Below are positions 1 through 5,943 of a stretch of 5,943 nt of DNA, in pieces (the stretch's first letter is position 1; each line of letters opens with the position of its first letter). Position numbers and translations under genes: made by a program. The notes under the pieces were generated by a model, which was not told where the DNA came from, ran no database searches, and was given only the letters and a program-made list of their open reading frames with translations. This stretch comes from Robiginitomaculum sp. (GTDB lineage: Bacteria > Pseudomonadota > Alphaproteobacteria > Caulobacterales > Maricaulaceae): positions 1 through 5,943 of the forward strand of contig JALWUB010000249.1 of NCBI GenBank assembly GCA_026993275.1. The letters run 5' to 3'.

Positions 1-232
1 GGATACCGGCGCGCACCTGCGCCCGCAGGCCCGCCACCCGCACCATGTAGAACTCGTCGAGATTGGAGCCGGAGATGGACAGAAAGCGCAGCCGCTCCAG
101 CAGCGGGTGGCAGGTGTTTTCCGCCTCCTGCAGCACCCGCATGTTAAACTGCAGCCAGCTCAGTTCGCGGTTGAGAAAGCGCTCTGGCGATTGCGCCAGC
201 GCGCGGGCATCCGTGATGCTGTCAACAGCCAT
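1..232 (-). CDS. ppk1: Polyphosphate kinase 1, N-terminal part (cut by left window edge)
   Basis: Polyphosphate kinase 1 reversibly polymerises the gamma-phosphate of ATP into inorganic polyphosphate, a phosphate and stress reserve. Only the first 77 codons are in the window; the family is usually about 690-720 residues, so the catalytic histidines and the C-terminal domains lie outside. What is visible is the diagnostic N-terminal domain: [18 protein letters not shown] at about residues 17-34 and [19 protein letters not shown] at about 51-69, both close to the family consensus. The ATG at 232-230 is the natural start, with a purine-rich stretch (AGAAAAGGG) shortly upstream on the minus strand. 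It overlaps the end of hdaA by 11 nt in another frame, which suggests translational coupling in a DUF2066-hdaA-ppk operon. Identity is certain enough from the motifs. Whether ppx follows, as it often does, cannot be seen. Confidence 0.93.
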   Translation of the reverse strand, partial: MAVDSITDARALAQSPERFLNRELSWLQFNMRVLQEAENTCHPLLERLRFLSISGSNLDEFYMVRVAGLRAQVRAGI

Positions 233-974
233 GGCCTGCCCTTTTCTCTTCCTCTGCGCCAGCGCCAAGGACAGGCGCGGGGTCGAACAGGTCCGGCGGC
301 CGCGGCGCCTCGCTTTGCATCTGCGCCAGCACCGTGCGCACCAGAGGCAGCCGCACATTGCGGCGCTCCTCATGGCCCAGCGCGTGAATGCGCTCGACAA
401 GCGCCAGCGCCGCCGCGGTGGAGCGCTCCATGCGCGCCAGCAGATAGGGGATGACCGGTGCATCCGGGACAATCTGGCGGTCGGCAAACAGCTTTTTCAG
501 AATGCCGGTCAGCACCACGTCGTCGGGCTCGAAAATCTGCACATGCTGCATGGCCGCCAGGCGCGAGCGCAAATCCGGCATCTGCACCCGCCACAGGCGC
601 GGCGGCTGGCGGCCGCTCAACAGCACGCGCACGGCGCCGTCTGCCGCTGCATTGATCAGGCGGAACAAGGCCTGCTCCCGCGTCTGCCCCTGCAGCTGTT
701 CCGGCACGTCCTCCAGCAACAGCGCGCCCGTCAGGGTGCGCGGCAAGTCTGCAAGCGTGGCCTGCACCGCGCCGCTTTTGCGGGCCCAGATCCGGGCAAG
801 ATGGGTCTTGCCACAGCCCGGCGGGCCGCTCAGGGCCAGCATGCCGCCCGGCCAGTGCTGCCATGCCGCCAGCGCCTTGCGCGCCAGGGCATTGCTCTGG
901 CCCTCAACAAGGGTTTCGGCGCGGTATGGCCCGCCTCTTGGCGTCAGATCGAGCCACAGCTGACGGCTGCTCAT
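222..974 (-). CDS. hdaA: HdaA, DnaA-related AAA+ regulator of replication initiation
   Basis: Hda-family proteins bind the DNA-loaded beta sliding clamp and stimulate hydrolysis of DnaA-bound ATP, so that an origin does not refire (regulatory inactivation of DnaA). The 250-residue product shows the expected order: an N-terminal clamp-binding motif QLWLDL (5-10), Walker A GPPGCGKT (50-57), a Walker B-like LLLED (85-89), a sensor I-like segment LLSGRQPP (118-125), PDLRSRL (133-139) in the box VII region, and RMERS (181-185) in the sensor II region. It lacks the C-terminal helix-turn-helix DNA-binding domain of true DnaA, as Hda should. The last 30 or so residues (about 221-250, Pro/Glu/Ala-rich) extend beyond the usual end of the AAA+ lid and look disordered. 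The ATG start has a GAGG Shine-Dalgarno at 982-985 that overlaps the stop codon of the upstream gene. It lies 9 nt after the DUF2066 gene and overlaps ppk1 by 11 nt. Confidence 0.9.
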   Translation of the reverse strand: MSSRQLWLDLTPRGGPYRAETLVEGQSNALARKALAAWQHWPGGMLALSGPPGCGKTHLARIWARKSGAVQATLADLPRTLTGALLLEDVPEQLQGQTREQALFRLINAAADGAVRVLLSGRQPPRLWRVQMPDLRSRLAAMQHVQIFEPDDVVLTGILKKLFADRQIVPDAPVIPYLLARMERSTAAALALVERIHALGHEERRNVRLPLVRTVLAQMQSEAPRPPDLFDPAPVLGAGAEEEKRAGHGC

Positions 975-981
975 GATTGCG

Positions 982-985
982 CCTC
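982..985 (-). promoter_or_regulatory. Ribosome binding site of hdaA
   Basis: The minus strand reads GAGG seven nt before the hdaA ATG. Its first two bases are the last two of the TGA stop of the upstream DUF2066 gene, so ribosomes ending there sit on the hdaA start signal. This supports the ATG at 974 and co-translation. Confidence 0.6.
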
Positions 986-2063
986 ACTGCAAACGGGCAG
1001 TCAGCCCGATGGCTTCATTGTCCAGAATCACGCCCTTTTGCGCCAGCAGCCGGGCCAGTTGTTCTTCTGTGCCGGTAAAGGTCAGGGTCAGCAAGGCGCC
1101 ATCCCTGGCGAATGCGTCAAGACGCGCTTCCTCAACGATGGACACCCCGCCAAGGGCATCGCGCAAGCGCTGCCATTGCGCCAAGCTGTCATAGAGCACG
1201 CTGAGGCGCACGCTCTGGCGTTCGCCGCCGCGCACCATGGCCTCGCGCTTCCACCGGGTTTGCAGGGCATCGGCGAGTTTGCGCGCCGCATCCCCGAGCG
1301 CCGCGCGCAGTGCAACGGACGGGCGCGCGCCCAGCGGCGCAAACCCCTCGAACGGCCCGATATTGGCTATGGCCTCCACCCCTTGCGCGCCAACATGGAC
1401 ACGGTGCGCCTCGACCTGCACCGCGTCCGGCCCTTCGGGCTCTGCACTGGCCACAACAATATCGCTGATGCCGGTGCGGCGCGCCAGCGCCTCGAGCGCC
1501 AGCGAATCGAGCCGTCTCATGGCCTGCGCGTCCACATCCCTGGCCACCACCACCGGCACCAGGTCATCCTGGACCCCGCGCACCGCAAACGCCCGCGCAA
1601 ACGGATTGTCTGCCGGGGCCGCCGGATCCGCCGCGCCGCCGTGCCACAGGGCCACCACCAGCACCGGGCTGGACTGGGTTTCCACAAAGGGCAGATGATG
1701 GGCGCGCAGGAAGGCGCGCACCAGATCTGCATCAAAATTGACATCCAGGCGCGCCAGATAGCGTGTGGCGCTGCGCTTTTCGTTGGAAATTTCGATATTG
1801 GCGACCAGGCCCTTGGCCATTTCCGGGGTGATTTCCAGCGGCGGATCGAGGGCCAGGCGGTCCTCGGGAAGAGCCAGGCGGTCAAGCAGTTGGTAGGCCG
1901 CGCGGACAATCCCGGCGCTGAGCGCCCGCTCGCGCGCCTCGGTGGCGGTCTTGCCATATGCATCAATGGCGATGCCACTGATTCTGAACGGATCGCCCGC
2001 CATGGCGGCGCCCGCGGCAGCAAGGCCGCACAGGACAGTCAGAACGAGCAGGGCATGACGCAT
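984..2063 (-). CDS. DUF2066 domain-containing secreted protein
   Basis: This is a 359-residue exported protein of unknown function. Residues 1-22 form a typical Sec signal peptide (basic MRH, a hydrophobic Leu/Ala core, an AMA|GD cleavage site), and no further transmembrane segment is visible, so the mature protein should be periplasmic or loosely attached to the envelope. There is no lipobox: the Cys at 12 sits inside the hydrophobic core. The family pattern is seen in the helix TEARERALSAGIVRAAYQLLDRL at about 41-63 (as positions, T41 to L63), the conserved RYLARLDVNFD (101-111) and the SPVLVVALW strand (132-140). The C-terminal part has SVRLSVLYDSLAQW (284-297) and LTLTFTGTEEQLARLL (325-340), the end region usual for the family. 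The ATG at 2063 has GAAGG at 2070-2074 with 6-nt spacing. It is the first gene of the hdaA-ppk operon and is divergent from purMN. No enzymatic motif is recognisable and I assign no function. Confidence 0.82.
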   Translation of the reverse strand: MRHALLVLTVLCGLAAAGAAMAGDPFRISGIAIDAYGKTATEARERALSAGIVRAAYQLLDRLALPEDRLALDPPLEITPEMAKGLVANIEISNEKRSATRYLARLDVNFDADLVRAFLRAHHLPFVETQSSPVLVVALWHGGAADPAAPADNPFARAFAVRGVQDDLVPVVVARDVDAQAMRRLDSLALEALARRTGISDIVVASAEPEGPDAVQVEAHRVHVGAQGVEAIANIGPFEGFAPLGARPSVALRAALGDAARKLADALQTRWKREAMVRGGERQSVRLSVLYDSLAQWQRLRDALGGVSIVEEARLDAFARDGALLTLTFTGTEEQLARLLAQKGVILDNEAIGLTARLQ

Positions 2064-2097
2064 GGCTGGCCTTCAGGCATTCCAACGGGACGGCTGC

Positions 2098-2103
2098 AGT
2101 ATA
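2098..2103 (-). promoter_or_regulatory. Candidate -10 element for the DUF2066-hdaA-ppk operon
   Basis: The minus strand reads TATACT, five of six matches to TATAAT, about 35 nt upstream of the DUF2066 start codon. Initiation roughly 7 nt downstream would give a short leader of about 28 nt that contains the GAAGG ribosome binding site. The -35 region at normal spacing (TTCAAT, 2121-2126) is poor, so the promoter is weak, activator-dependent, or uses another sigma factor. Inferred from position and match only. Confidence 0.35.
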
Positions 2104-2121
2104 GACGCCGGGCGGCGCGGA

Positions 2122-2148
2122 TTGAAAGATGCATCTTGCGCCTATTCT
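2122..2148 (+). promoter_or_regulatory. Candidate purMN promoter
   Basis: TTGAAA (2122-2127) resembles a -35 box and TATTCT (2143-2148) fits the TATNNT -10 pattern, but the 15-bp spacer is short. Initiation near 2155 would leave a leader of about 50 nt before purM. It would also place the ATG at 2129, the most upstream in-frame candidate, before the transcript start, which agrees with choosing the downstream start. A tentative call. Confidence 0.3.
2126..2137. repeat. Perfect 12-bp palindrome in the divergent promoter region
   Basis: AAGATGCATCTT is its own reverse complement. It sits between the proposed -35 and -10 boxes of purMN and just upstream of the DUF2066 promoter, a position from which a bound protein could affect both directions. 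It is AT-rich against a GC-rich background. I do not recognise it as the known site of a particular regulator. Confidence 0.5.
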
Positions 2149-2166
2149 CACTATGGGCTTTGGTCA

Positions 2167-2178
2167 CCCGGCGCCGGG
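2167..2178. repeat. Perfect 12-bp GC palindrome in the purM leader
   Basis: CCCGGCGCCGGG is self-complementary and lies about 20 bp before the purM ribosome binding site, within the predicted untranslated leader. In RNA it could form only a short hairpin or a dimer contact. Such GC strings arise more easily by chance in this genome. Confidence 0.4.
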
Positions 2179-2196
2179 GAATCACCTGCGCCCGCC

Positions 2197-2204
2197 GGAA
2201 AGGA
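2197..2204 (+). promoter_or_regulatory. Ribosome binding site deciding the purM start
   Basis: GGAAAGGA is the only good Shine-Dalgarno match in the region. Its first GGA is 7 nt from the ATG at 2207 and its AAGGA is 8 nt from the ATG at 2213. No comparable site precedes the in-frame ATGs at 2129 or 2153, so translation starts at 2207 or 2213. Confidence 0.65.
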
Positions 2205-2206
2205 CC

Positions 2207-3244
2207 ATGCCGATGCCGGACAAGCCCCCAGGACTGAGTTATGCCCAGGCCGGTGTGGACATTGATGCCGGCGCGGCGCTTGTCGGCATGCTGCGGCCGC
2301 TGGCGCGCCAGACCCGTCGCCCGGGCGCCGATACGGACCTTGGCGGCTTTGGCGGCGCCTTTGACCTCAAGGCCGCAGGCTATGCAGACCCGGTGCTGGT
2401 TTCGGGCACCGACGGCGTCGGCACCAAGCTGAAGCTCGCCATTGAGAGCGCGCACACCGGCACGCTGGGCATTGACCTGGTTGCCATGTGCGTCAACGAC
2501 ATTCTGGCGCAGGGCGCCGAGCCGCTGTTTTTCCTCGATTATTTTTCCTGCGGCACGCTGGACCCCGAAGCCGCCGCCAGGGTCATTGCCGGGATTGCCG
2601 AAGGCTGCAAGCAGGCCCGCTGCGCCCTGATTGGCGGCGAAACCGCCGAAATGCCCGGGCTTTACGGCGGCAAGGACTTTGACCTGGCGGGCTTCGCCGT
2701 CGGCGCGGCGGAGCGCGGCGCCCTGTTGCCGCGCACCCAGGCGCTCAAGCCCAAAGATGCGCTGGTCGCCCTAGCCTCTTCGGGGCCGCATTCCAATGGC
2801 TATGCGCTGATTCGCGCCATTGCCGACCGCGCCGGGCTTGGCTGGAATGCCCCGGCGCCATTTGCGCCGGGCAAGACCCTGGCCGAAGCCCTGCTGGAGC
2901 CGACACGCATCTATGTGCGCGCGCTGCTGCCGCTGATCCGCGCCGGGCGCATCAAGGCACTGGCGCACATCACCGGCGGCGGCCTGATCGACAACCCGCC
3001 GCGCATGCTGCCCGCATCCCTGCAAGCGGTCATTGATGACAGCTCGTGGACGCTGCCGCCGGTCTTTGCCTGGCTGGCGCAAACAGGCGGCCTGAGCCAG
3101 CGCGAACTGCGCCGGACCTTCAATTGCGGCATCGGCATGCTCGCCGTGGTGGATGACAGTGCGGCGCAGTCCGTGGTGGACGATCTGAACGCTGCCGGCG
3201 AGAACGCCTGGGTTGCCGGAGCCTTGCGCGCGGCCAGCGCATGA
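2207..3244 (+). CDS. purM: Phosphoribosylformylglycinamidine cyclo-ligase (AIR synthetase)
   Basis: PurM closes the imidazole ring in de novo purine synthesis: FGAM + ATP gives AIR + ADP + Pi, in the cytoplasm as a homodimer. From the ATG at 2207 the product is 345 residues, the usual length for the family. Family motifs appear in order: [12 protein letters not shown] (11-22), [13 protein letters not shown] (66-78, nucleotide-binding region), [19 protein letters not shown] (95-113), [11 protein letters not shown] (143-153), [13 protein letters not shown] (191-203), LLEPTRIYV (229-237), [16 protein letters not shown] (254-269) and FNCGIGM (305-311). The frame is open further upstream to an ATG at 2129, but those 26 residues (rich in Pro, Gly and His) do not resemble PurM and lack a ribosome binding site. 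An ATG at 2213 is an equally possible start. The stop overlaps purN by ATGA. It is divergent from DUF2066-hdaA-ppk. No purine riboswitch is visible in its short leader. Confidence 0.95.
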   Translation: MPMPDKPPGLSYAQAGVDIDAGAALVGMLRPLARQTRRPGADTDLGGFGGAFDLKAAGYADPVLVSGTDGVGTKLKLAIESAHTGTLGIDLVAMCVNDILAQGAEPLFFLDYFSCGTLDPEAAARVIAGIAEGCKQARCALIGGETAEMPGLYGGKDFDLAGFAVGAAERGALLPRTQALKPKDALVALASSGPHSNGYALIRAIADRAGLGWNAPAPFAPGKTLAEALLEPTRIYVRALLPLIRAGRIKALAHITGGGLIDNPPRMLPASLQAVIDDSSWTLPPVFAWLAQTGGLSQRELRRTFNCGIGMLAVVDDSAAQSVVDDLNAAGENAWVAGALRAASA

Positions 3245-3843
3245 GCGTGCCCGCCGCCATCTTGATTTCCGGGCGCGGCTCCAACATGCTGGCCCTGATC
3301 GAGGCGTGCAAAGCGCCAGACTTTCCGGCGCATATCGTCCAGGTCATCTCCAACCGCCCGCAGGCCCCCGGCCTGGACATTGCACGGCAGCACGGCATCG
3401 ACACACGCGTTGTCGATCATACGGATTTTGCCAGCCGCGCCGCATTTGACCAGGCCCTCGGCAGAGCCTTGCGCGAAAGCGGCGCGCACCTGGTCTGCCT
3501 GGCCGGTTTCATGCGCCTGCTGGGGCCGGATCTGGTGCATGCCTGGCACGGGCGCATGATCAATATCCACCCCTCCCTTCTGCCCGCCTTCAAGGGCCTG
3601 AACACCCATGAGCGCGCCCTTCAGGCCGGTGTCAGCGAGCATGGCTGCACCGTGCACTTTGTCAGCGCAGGCATGGATGAAGGCCCCGTCATCGGCCAGG
3701 AAAGCGTGCCGGTGAAGCCCGAAGATACGCCGCAAACGCTGGCCCGGCGGGTGCTGGAGGCGGAACACCGCCTCTATCCGGCCTGCCTGCGCGCCCTCGC
3801 CCAGGGCCGCATCACCCCGCAATCCCCGCAGATACAATCCTGA
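3241..3843 (+). CDS. purN: Phosphoribosylglycinamide formyltransferase
   Basis: PurN transfers a formyl group from 10-formyltetrahydrofolate to GAR, giving FGAR, the third step of purine synthesis. The 200-residue protein has the phosphate-binding GRGSN loop (11-15), LAGFMRLL (87-94), the catalytic block [14 protein letters not shown] (107-120) and the [13 protein letters not shown] segment (139-151). The catalytic triad known from E. coli (Asn106, His108, Asp144) corresponds to N108, H110 and D146 with identical spacing, so the enzyme should be active. Its start ATG overlaps the purM stop (ATGA). No Shine-Dalgarno lies at normal distance (the nearest, GGAG at 3218-3221, is 19 nt away), so translation probably depends on coupling to purM. 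The last few residues (QSPQIQS) are a nonconserved tail. No terminator with a T-run follows the stop, so read-through into the next spacer is possible. Confidence 0.95.
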   Translation: MSVPAAILISGRGSNMLALIEACKAPDFPAHIVQVISNRPQAPGLDIARQHGIDTRVVDHTDFASRAAFDQALGRALRESGAHLVCLAGFMRLLGPDLVHAWHGRMINIHPSLLPAFKGLNTHERALQAGVSEHGCTVHFVSAGMDEGPVIGQESVPVKPEDTPQTLARRVLEAEHRLYPACLRALAQGRITPQSPQIQS

Positions 3844-3876
3844 CGGGCGCAATCTGTGGTGAAAATGTCACATCAG

Positions 3877-3899
3877 GCCTGTATTTCCCGTTGACAGGC
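3877..3899. repeat. Short inverted repeat after purN, overlapping a -35-like box
   Basis: GCCTGT (3877-3882) and ACAGGC (3894-3899) are perfect inverted arms around an 11-nt loop, 33 nt after the purN stop. No T-run follows, so it is not a convincing intrinsic terminator. The right arm shares bases with TTGACA at 3891-3896, so it could equally be an operator-like dyad or chance. Confidence 0.3.
3891..3896 (+). promoter_or_regulatory. Candidate -35 element for the TonB-dependent receptor gene
   Basis: TTGACA is a perfect match to the sigma-70 -35 consensus, 107 nt before the receptor start codon. At 17-18 bp spacing the sequence is GTTTTG or TTTTGC, a poor -10, so the promoter may need an activator. 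The alternative AT-rich stretch CATAAGAGAT (3931-3940) lies too far away to pair with this box. Inference from match and position. Confidence 0.35.
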
Positions 3900-3915
3900 T
3901 GTGCAAAGCTGGCGT

Positions 3916-3928
3916 TTTGCCCGGCAAA
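3916..3928. repeat. 13-bp palindrome near the predicted receptor promoter
   Basis: TTTGCC and GGCAAA are perfect inverted 6-bp arms around a single C at 3922. The site begins where the -10 of the TTGACA promoter is expected. A further GCAAAG at 3903-3908 repeats the right arm (GCAAAG at 3924-3929) exactly 21 bp upstream, two turns of the helix. It has the form of a repressor site, but no known regulator is recognised. Confidence 0.4.
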
Positions 3929-3950
3929 GGCATAAGAGATTCCATCATTT

Positions 3951-3986
3951 TTTCAACATGACAAACTGGTCATTTTCCAGTTGAAA
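3951..3986. repeat. Nested, overlapping inverted repeats just upstream of the receptor gene
   Basis: Three perfect dyads share this 36-bp stretch. The outer arms are TTTCAAC (3951-3957) and GTTGAAA (3980-3986). The inner arms are ATGAC (3958-3962) and GTCAT (3969-3973), which can stack on the outer pair with a one-sided bulge at 3974-3979. The alternative arms AACTGG (3964-3969) and CCAGTT (3977-3982) cannot pair at the same time as the outer or inner arms. The element ends 17 nt before the start codon, so it is either in the 5' leader RNA or an operator. Confidence 0.45.
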
Positions 3987-4003
3987 CACGGGACATTGCT
4001 CAC

Positions 4004-5943
4004 ATGATCGCTTCATCCAGACCACGCCTCGCCCGCCTTGCCGCAACCGTCAGCATTGCCGCCCTGGCCCTTGGCGGCGCCATGGCCCTGCCCGCCGCGG
4101 CCCAGGACAGCACCAATGCCACCAATGACAACGGCCTGGACGTGATTATCGTCACCGCGCAAAAGCGCGCCGAGAACATTCAGGACGTGCCGATTTCCGT
4201 CGACACCATGAAAGGCGACGTGCTGGACGATATCCTCTCTGGCGGCGATGACATTCTGGCCCTGTCCGCGCGCATTCCCAGCCTCAACATCGAATCTTCC
4301 AATGGCCGCGTGGCGCCGCGGTTTTACATTCGTGGCCTCGGCAATACCGACTTTGACCTGGCCGCCTCGCAGCCGGTCTCGGTAATCATGGACGACGTGG
4401 TCATGGAAAACGTCGCCCTGAAGAGCTTTCCGCTGTTTGACATCAAGCAGGTGGAAGTGCTGCGCGGGCCGCAAGGCACCCTGTTTGGCCGCAACACCCC
4501 GGCCGGGATCGTCAAGTTCGATTCGGTCCGCCCGAGCCAGGACTTCACCATCGACACCTCGCTCAGCTGGGGCCGCTACAACACCCAGCGCTTTACCGGC
4601 GCCGTGGGCGGCGGCCTGATCAAGGACAAGCTGGCGGTGCGCATTTCCTCGCTCTACGAACACCGCGACAACTGGGTGGACAATGGCTTCACCAACGAGA
4701 AGAACGTCATGGGCGGCTTTGACGACATTGCCGGGCGCATCCAGTTCCTGTTCACGCCGACAGAACGCTTCAGCGCCCTGTTCCTCGCCCAGGGCCGGTC
4801 GCTGGACGGCAACACCGCGACCCTGTTCCGCGCCAATATTTTCAACACCGGCAGCAACAAGCTGAACCAGAACTTCATCCGCGACACGGTGTTTTTCGAT
4901 GGCGGCGACAACAACAAGCAGACCTATGACAATCACGGCCTGACCGCGAAACTCGCCTATGAGGCCGATGGCTTCACCATCACCTCGATCACCTCGCGCC
5001 AGGCGGTGCATGGCTCGTCCATTGGCGATATCGATGGCGGCTATGGCGCCGTCTTCCTGCCGGGCGGCGGCGGGCCGGGCTTCATCCCCTTCCCGTCCAC
5101 CACCGAAGGGTCGATCAAGTCCCACACCCAGTTCACCGAAGAATTCCGCATTGCCAGCAATGGCAGCGGGCCGGCCAAGTGGCAAATGGGCGCCTACTAC
5201 TTCAACATGGACCTGCGGCTGGGCACCAACCCGTTCTTCGTGCCCGAAACCGTGCTCAAGCAGTCCAACAATTCCTGGGCGGTGTTTGGCCAGGGCAGCT
5301 ATGACCTGACCGACCGCCTGACGGTGACCGCCGGGGTGCGCTACACCGAGGACAACAAGACCCTGCAGCCGGTTCAGGTCAACCTGCCGGTGCAGCCGGT
5401 CAACCTGTCCGGCAACAAGGTCAGCTGGGATGCCAGTGCCACCTATGCCGCGACCGATTATGTCAACGTCTATGCCCGCGCCGCCCGCGGTTTCCGGGCG
5501 CCGTCCATTCAGGGCCGGGACGTGGCCTTCTTTGGCCAGCCCTCGACGGCCAAGTCCGAAGTCATCGATTCATACGAATCCGGCTTCAAGTCCGAGCTTC
5601 TGGACAACACCCTGCGCTTCAATGCGGATGTCTATTATTACCGCATCAAGAACATGCAGCTCACCGCCATTGGCGGCGGCGGCAATTTCAACCGCCTGGT
5701 CAACGCCAACAAGGGCATTGGCTATGGCTTTGAGGGTGATCTGCAATGGGTGCCCACCCCCAGCTTCACCATGACGGCGGGCTTTGCCTACAACCACACC
5801 TCGCTGCACGACAAGACCCTGACCACGCCGCCTTGCGGCTCGGGCCTGTGCACGCCGCTGGATCCGCTGGATGCCAATGGCAATGCCATTCTTGACCGCA
5901 ACCCGTTCCCGCAGGCGCCCAAATACACCGCCAACATGACGGC
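4004..5943 (+). CDS. TonB-dependent outer-membrane receptor (cut by right window edge)
   Basis: TonB-dependent receptors import scarce ligands (siderophores, cobalamin, glycans and others) across the outer membrane using proton-motive force passed on by TonB-ExbB-ExbD. The frame is open for 646 codons to the window end. Residues 1-33 are a signal peptide (LPAAA|QD). A TonB-box-like DVIIVTAQK (46-54) precedes the plug, which shows DVPISV, FYIRGLGN (107-114) and the signature VEVLRGPQGTLFGRNTPAG (150-168) followed by IVKFDS. Barrel motifs follow: TAGVRYTED (442-450), YARAARGFRAPS (490-501) and SYESGFKSE (523-531). An extracellular-type loop carries C611 and C616, and the KYTANM segment near the cut resembles a late strand, so perhaps 100-150 residues are missing. 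The ATG at 4004 is chosen because the signal peptide follows at once; upstream GGGA (3990-3993) is a weak ribosome binding site. There is no N-terminal sigma-regulator signalling domain. The substrate cannot be assigned, and no transport partner is visible. Confidence 0.92.
   Translation, partial: MIASSRPRLARLAATVSIAALALGGAMALPAAAQDSTNATNDNGLDVIIVTAQKRAENIQDVPISVDTMKGDVLDDILSGGDDILALSARIPSLNIESSNGRVAPRFYIRGLGNTDFDLAASQPVSVIMDDVVMENVALKSFPLFDIKQVEVLRGPQGTLFGRNTPAGIVKFDSVRPSQDFTIDTSLSWGRYNTQRFTGAVGGGLIKDKLAVRISSLYEHRDNWVDNGFTNEKNVMGGFDDIAGRIQFLFTPTERFSALFLAQGRSLDGNTATLFRANIFNTGSNKLNQNFIRDTVFFDGGDNNKQTYDNHGLTAKLAYEADGFTITSITSRQAVHGSSIGDIDGGYGAVFLPGGGGPGFIPFPSTTEGSIKSHTQFTEEFRIASNGSGPAKWQMGAYYFNMDLRLGTNPFFVPETVLKQSNNSWAVFGQGSYDLTDRLTVTAGVRYTEDNKTLQPVQVNLPVQPVNLSGNKVSWDASATYAATDYVNVYARAARGFRAPSIQGRDVAFFGQPSTAKSEVIDSYESGFKSELLDNTLRFNADVYYYRIKNMQLTAIGGGGNFNRLVNANKGIGYGFEGDLQWVPTPSFTMTAGFAYNHTSLHDKTLTTPPCGSGLCTPLDPLDANGNAILDRNPFPQAPKYTANMT

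Noticed and set aside
2129..2206. N-terminal extension of PurM from the ATG at 2129
   Set aside because: The extra 26 residues are not PurM-like, have no ribosome binding site and overlap the candidate promoter; the good GGAAAGGA site fits the ATG at 2207 or 2213.
2064..2206. Purine riboswitch upstream of purM
   Set aside because: The predicted leader is only about 50 nt, too short for a purine aptamer plus expression platform, and no aptamer core was recognised.
63..2237. A 724-codon open frame on the plus strand
   Set aside because: It lies antisense to hdaA, the DUF2066 gene and the ppk1 start, all of which have clear family motifs or a signal peptide. Its translation is Arg/Gln/His/Ala-rich low-complexity sequence with no recognisable motif, typical of frames opposite GC-rich genes.
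2911..3852. A 313-codon open frame on the minus strand
   Set aside because: It is antisense to the end of purM and all of purN, both with intact catalytic motifs; its translation resembles no family I know.
3844..3960. Rho-independent terminator after purN
   Set aside because: The dyads at 3877-3899 and 3916-3928 are short and not followed directly by a T-run; the run of six T at 3948-3953 has no GC-rich stem immediately before it.
4013..5185. A 390-codon open frame on the minus strand
   Set aside because: It is antisense to the TonB-dependent receptor, whose motifs run continuously through the same stretch. No ribosome binding site or domain was recognised.
1..5943. CRISPR array, insertion sequence, tRNA or prophage signature
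   Set aside because: I saw no regularly spaced direct repeats, transposase motifs, terminal inverted repeats or tRNA-like cloverleaf; the coding sequence looks like ordinary chromosomal genes throughout.

Overview
The window looks like a core chromosomal segment of a GC-rich alphaproteobacterium. I infer the Caulobacterales/Hyphomonadaceae neighbourhood, but cannot settle the genus. The basis is a short alphaproteobacterial-type HdaA encoded directly before ppk, a secreted DUF2066 protein before hdaA, and a large TonB-dependent receptor of the kind abundant in these oligotrophs. Genes are tightly packed, with strong GC bias at third codon positions. That bias also creates very long spurious antisense frames.

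Layout. Positions 1-2063 are a leftward (minus-strand) operon: a DUF2066 periplasmic/envelope protein, then hdaA (regulatory inactivation of DnaA), then the 5' end of ppk1 (polyphosphate kinase), which runs off the left edge. The genes are separated by 9 nt and then overlap by 11 nt, so they are probably co-transcribed. Positions 2064-2206 are a compact divergent regulatory region. It holds candidate promoters in both directions and two perfect 12-bp palindromes. Positions 2207-3843 are purM-purN, overlapping by ATGA, which encode steps 5 and 3 of de novo purine synthesis. Positions 3844-4003 are a 160-bp spacer with a good -35-like hexamer and several dyads, including nested, mutually exclusive inverted repeats just before the next gene. 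From 4004 to the right edge is a TonB-dependent outer-membrane receptor, complete at the N-terminus and cut at the C-terminus.

How they fit together. The hda, purMN and ppk genes also lie near one another in gammaproteobacteria: E. coli has hda-uraA-upp-purMN-ppk-ppx, and Pseudomonas has purN-purM next to a DUF2066 gene and hda. The left two thirds is therefore an old, rearranged neighbourhood that links replication control, purine supply and polyphosphate metabolism. The receptor is the accessory-looking element; its substrate cannot be read from the sequence. I see no CRISPR array, insertion sequence, tRNA, rRNA or phage gene, and no clear undescribed system. The points most worth a second look are the unknown role of the DUF2066 protein in this conserved context and the dyads in the two intergenic regions.
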